6,511 bases of DNA from Gammaproteobacteria bacterium (GTDB lineage: Bacteria; Pseudomonadota; Gammaproteobacteria; SZUA-152), in NCBI GenBank assembly GCA_030613605.1, contig JAUWLO010000116.1:1-6511 (forward strand), written 5' to 3'. The first letter of the stretch is position 1; each line of letters begins with the position of its first letter. The position numbers and the translations under genes are program-made. The notes under the pieces are model-generated. The model was not told the DNA's origin, made no database searches, and was given only the letters and a program-made list of their open reading frames with translations. Below, in pieces: positions 5,795 through 6,511 of this stretch.

Positions 5795-6511
5795 ATGAAA
5801 AAAAATGAACAACTCATCCTCGTGGATGGTAGCTCGTATTTATACCGGGCCTTCCATGCCATTCGCGATCTTAGTACATCTAAAGGTCAGCCTACCAATG
5901 CCATCTATGGTGTGATCAACATGTTGCGGCGTTTGATTAAGGATTTTCAGCCCAGGCACATGGCGGTGGTGTTCGACGCCAAAGGCAAAACTTTTCGTGA
6001 TGATCTATACGATCAGTACAAAGCAAACCGTTCTCCCATGCCGGATGAGTTGCGCGAGCAAATTGAACCCCTCTATGAATTGATCAAGGCCATGGGTCTG
6101 CCCATGTTAATCATTGATGGGGTGGAGGCAGACGATGTTATTGGCACACTGGCAAAACAGTCTGCCGAAGCGGGTATGGATTGCCTTATTTCAACGGGCG
6201 ACAAGGATATGGCGCAGTTGGTAAACAAACACGTCACCTTGATGAACACCATGGACAATACGACGCTTGATCAACAGGGAGTGGTGGATAAGTTTGGCAT
6301 TCCTCCGGAGTTAATCATCGACTATCTCGCCCTGATGGGCGACAGCTCCGACAATATTCCCGGTGTGCCCAAGGTCGGGCCGAAAACCGCAGTCAAATGG
6401 TTGAGCCAGTTTGGTTCACTGGATGAAGTTATTGCCAACGCCGACAATATCAAAGGTAAGGTGGGTGAAAACCTGCGTGACTTTGCGGATCAACTACCGC
6501 TGTCACGTCAG
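5795..6511 (+). CDS. polA: DNA polymerase I, N-terminal 5'-3' exonuclease part, cut by window edge
   Basis: DNA polymerase I removes RNA primers and fills gaps during lagging-strand synthesis and excision repair. The window holds 239 codons from the ATG at 5795-5797; the full protein is usually about 900-930 residues, so the 3'-5' exonuclease-like and polymerase domains are missing. The visible part is the FEN-type flap nuclease: ILVDGSSYLYRAFHA (8-22) with D11, VVFDAKGKTFR (58-68) with D61, YKANRSPMPDEL (75-86), GVEADDVIGTLA (109-120) with E111, D113 and D114, STGDKDMAQLV (133-143) with D136 and D138, then GDSSDNIPGVPKVGPKTA (182-199), with D183 and D186 and the helix-hairpin-helix DNA-binding turn. 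All expected metal-binding acids are present. The ribosome site is weak (AAAAAGTG), and the start codon is followed by a run of eight A's. Confidence 0.97.
   Translation, partial: MKKNEQLILVDGSSYLYRAFHAIRDLSTSKGQPTNAIYGVINMLRRLIKDFQPRHMAVVFDAKGKTFRDDLYDQYKANRSPMPDELREQIEPLYELIKAMGLPMLIIDGVEADDVIGTLAKQSAEAGMDCLISTGDKDMAQLVNKHVTLMNTMDNTTLDQQGVVDKFGIPPELIIDYLALMGDSSDNIPGVPKVGPKTAVKWLSQFGSLDEVIANADNIKGKVGENLRDFADQLPLSRQ

Noticed and set aside
6073..6258. Minus-strand 61-codon open frame inside polA
   Set aside because: Shadow of conserved polA codons; no independent support.

Overview
This window reads as chromosomal DNA of a gammaproteobacterium with mid-range G+C. The right half (class I c-type cytochrome, DUF2782 protein, divergent polA) resembles the polA neighbourhood I recall from Pseudomonas and relatives. 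A marine or Cellvibrionales-like relative of Pseudomonas would fit, but that placement is inference. No mobile element, CRISPR array, tRNA or rRNA was seen.

Left block (1-4219, all minus strand). In transcription order it holds a fructosamine-kinase-family protein, phosphoserine phosphatase SerB, a TraF_2-type outer-membrane beta-barrel protein, the small TRAP transporter permease DctQ, and the start of the large permease DctM, which runs off the left edge. Gaps are 64, 28, 3 and -1 bases with no convincing terminator between genes, so one transcript is plausible, at least from serB onward. The barrel protein next to the TRAP permeases suggests a paired outer- and inner-membrane uptake route. 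No DctP solute receptor is visible.

Middle block (4220-4724) is a gene-free, partly very AT-rich stretch. It carries three DnaA-box-like 9-mers in one orientation, a hairpin followed by a T-rich run, and the 3' hairpins and intrinsic terminator of the cytochrome gene.

Right block (4725-6511). A periplasmic cytochrome of the c-551/c8 type (minus strand) is preceded by a strong sigma70-like promoter about 175 bases upstream, leaving a long leader that contains a possible 22-codon ORF. Next comes a secreted DUF2782 protein (minus strand). Divergent from it is polA (plus strand), of which only the 5'-3' exonuclease part is inside the window.

Most of the content is housekeeping. I found no clearly new multi-gene system. 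The best leads are the DnaA-box cluster, the barrel-plus-TRAP arrangement and the long cytochrome leader.
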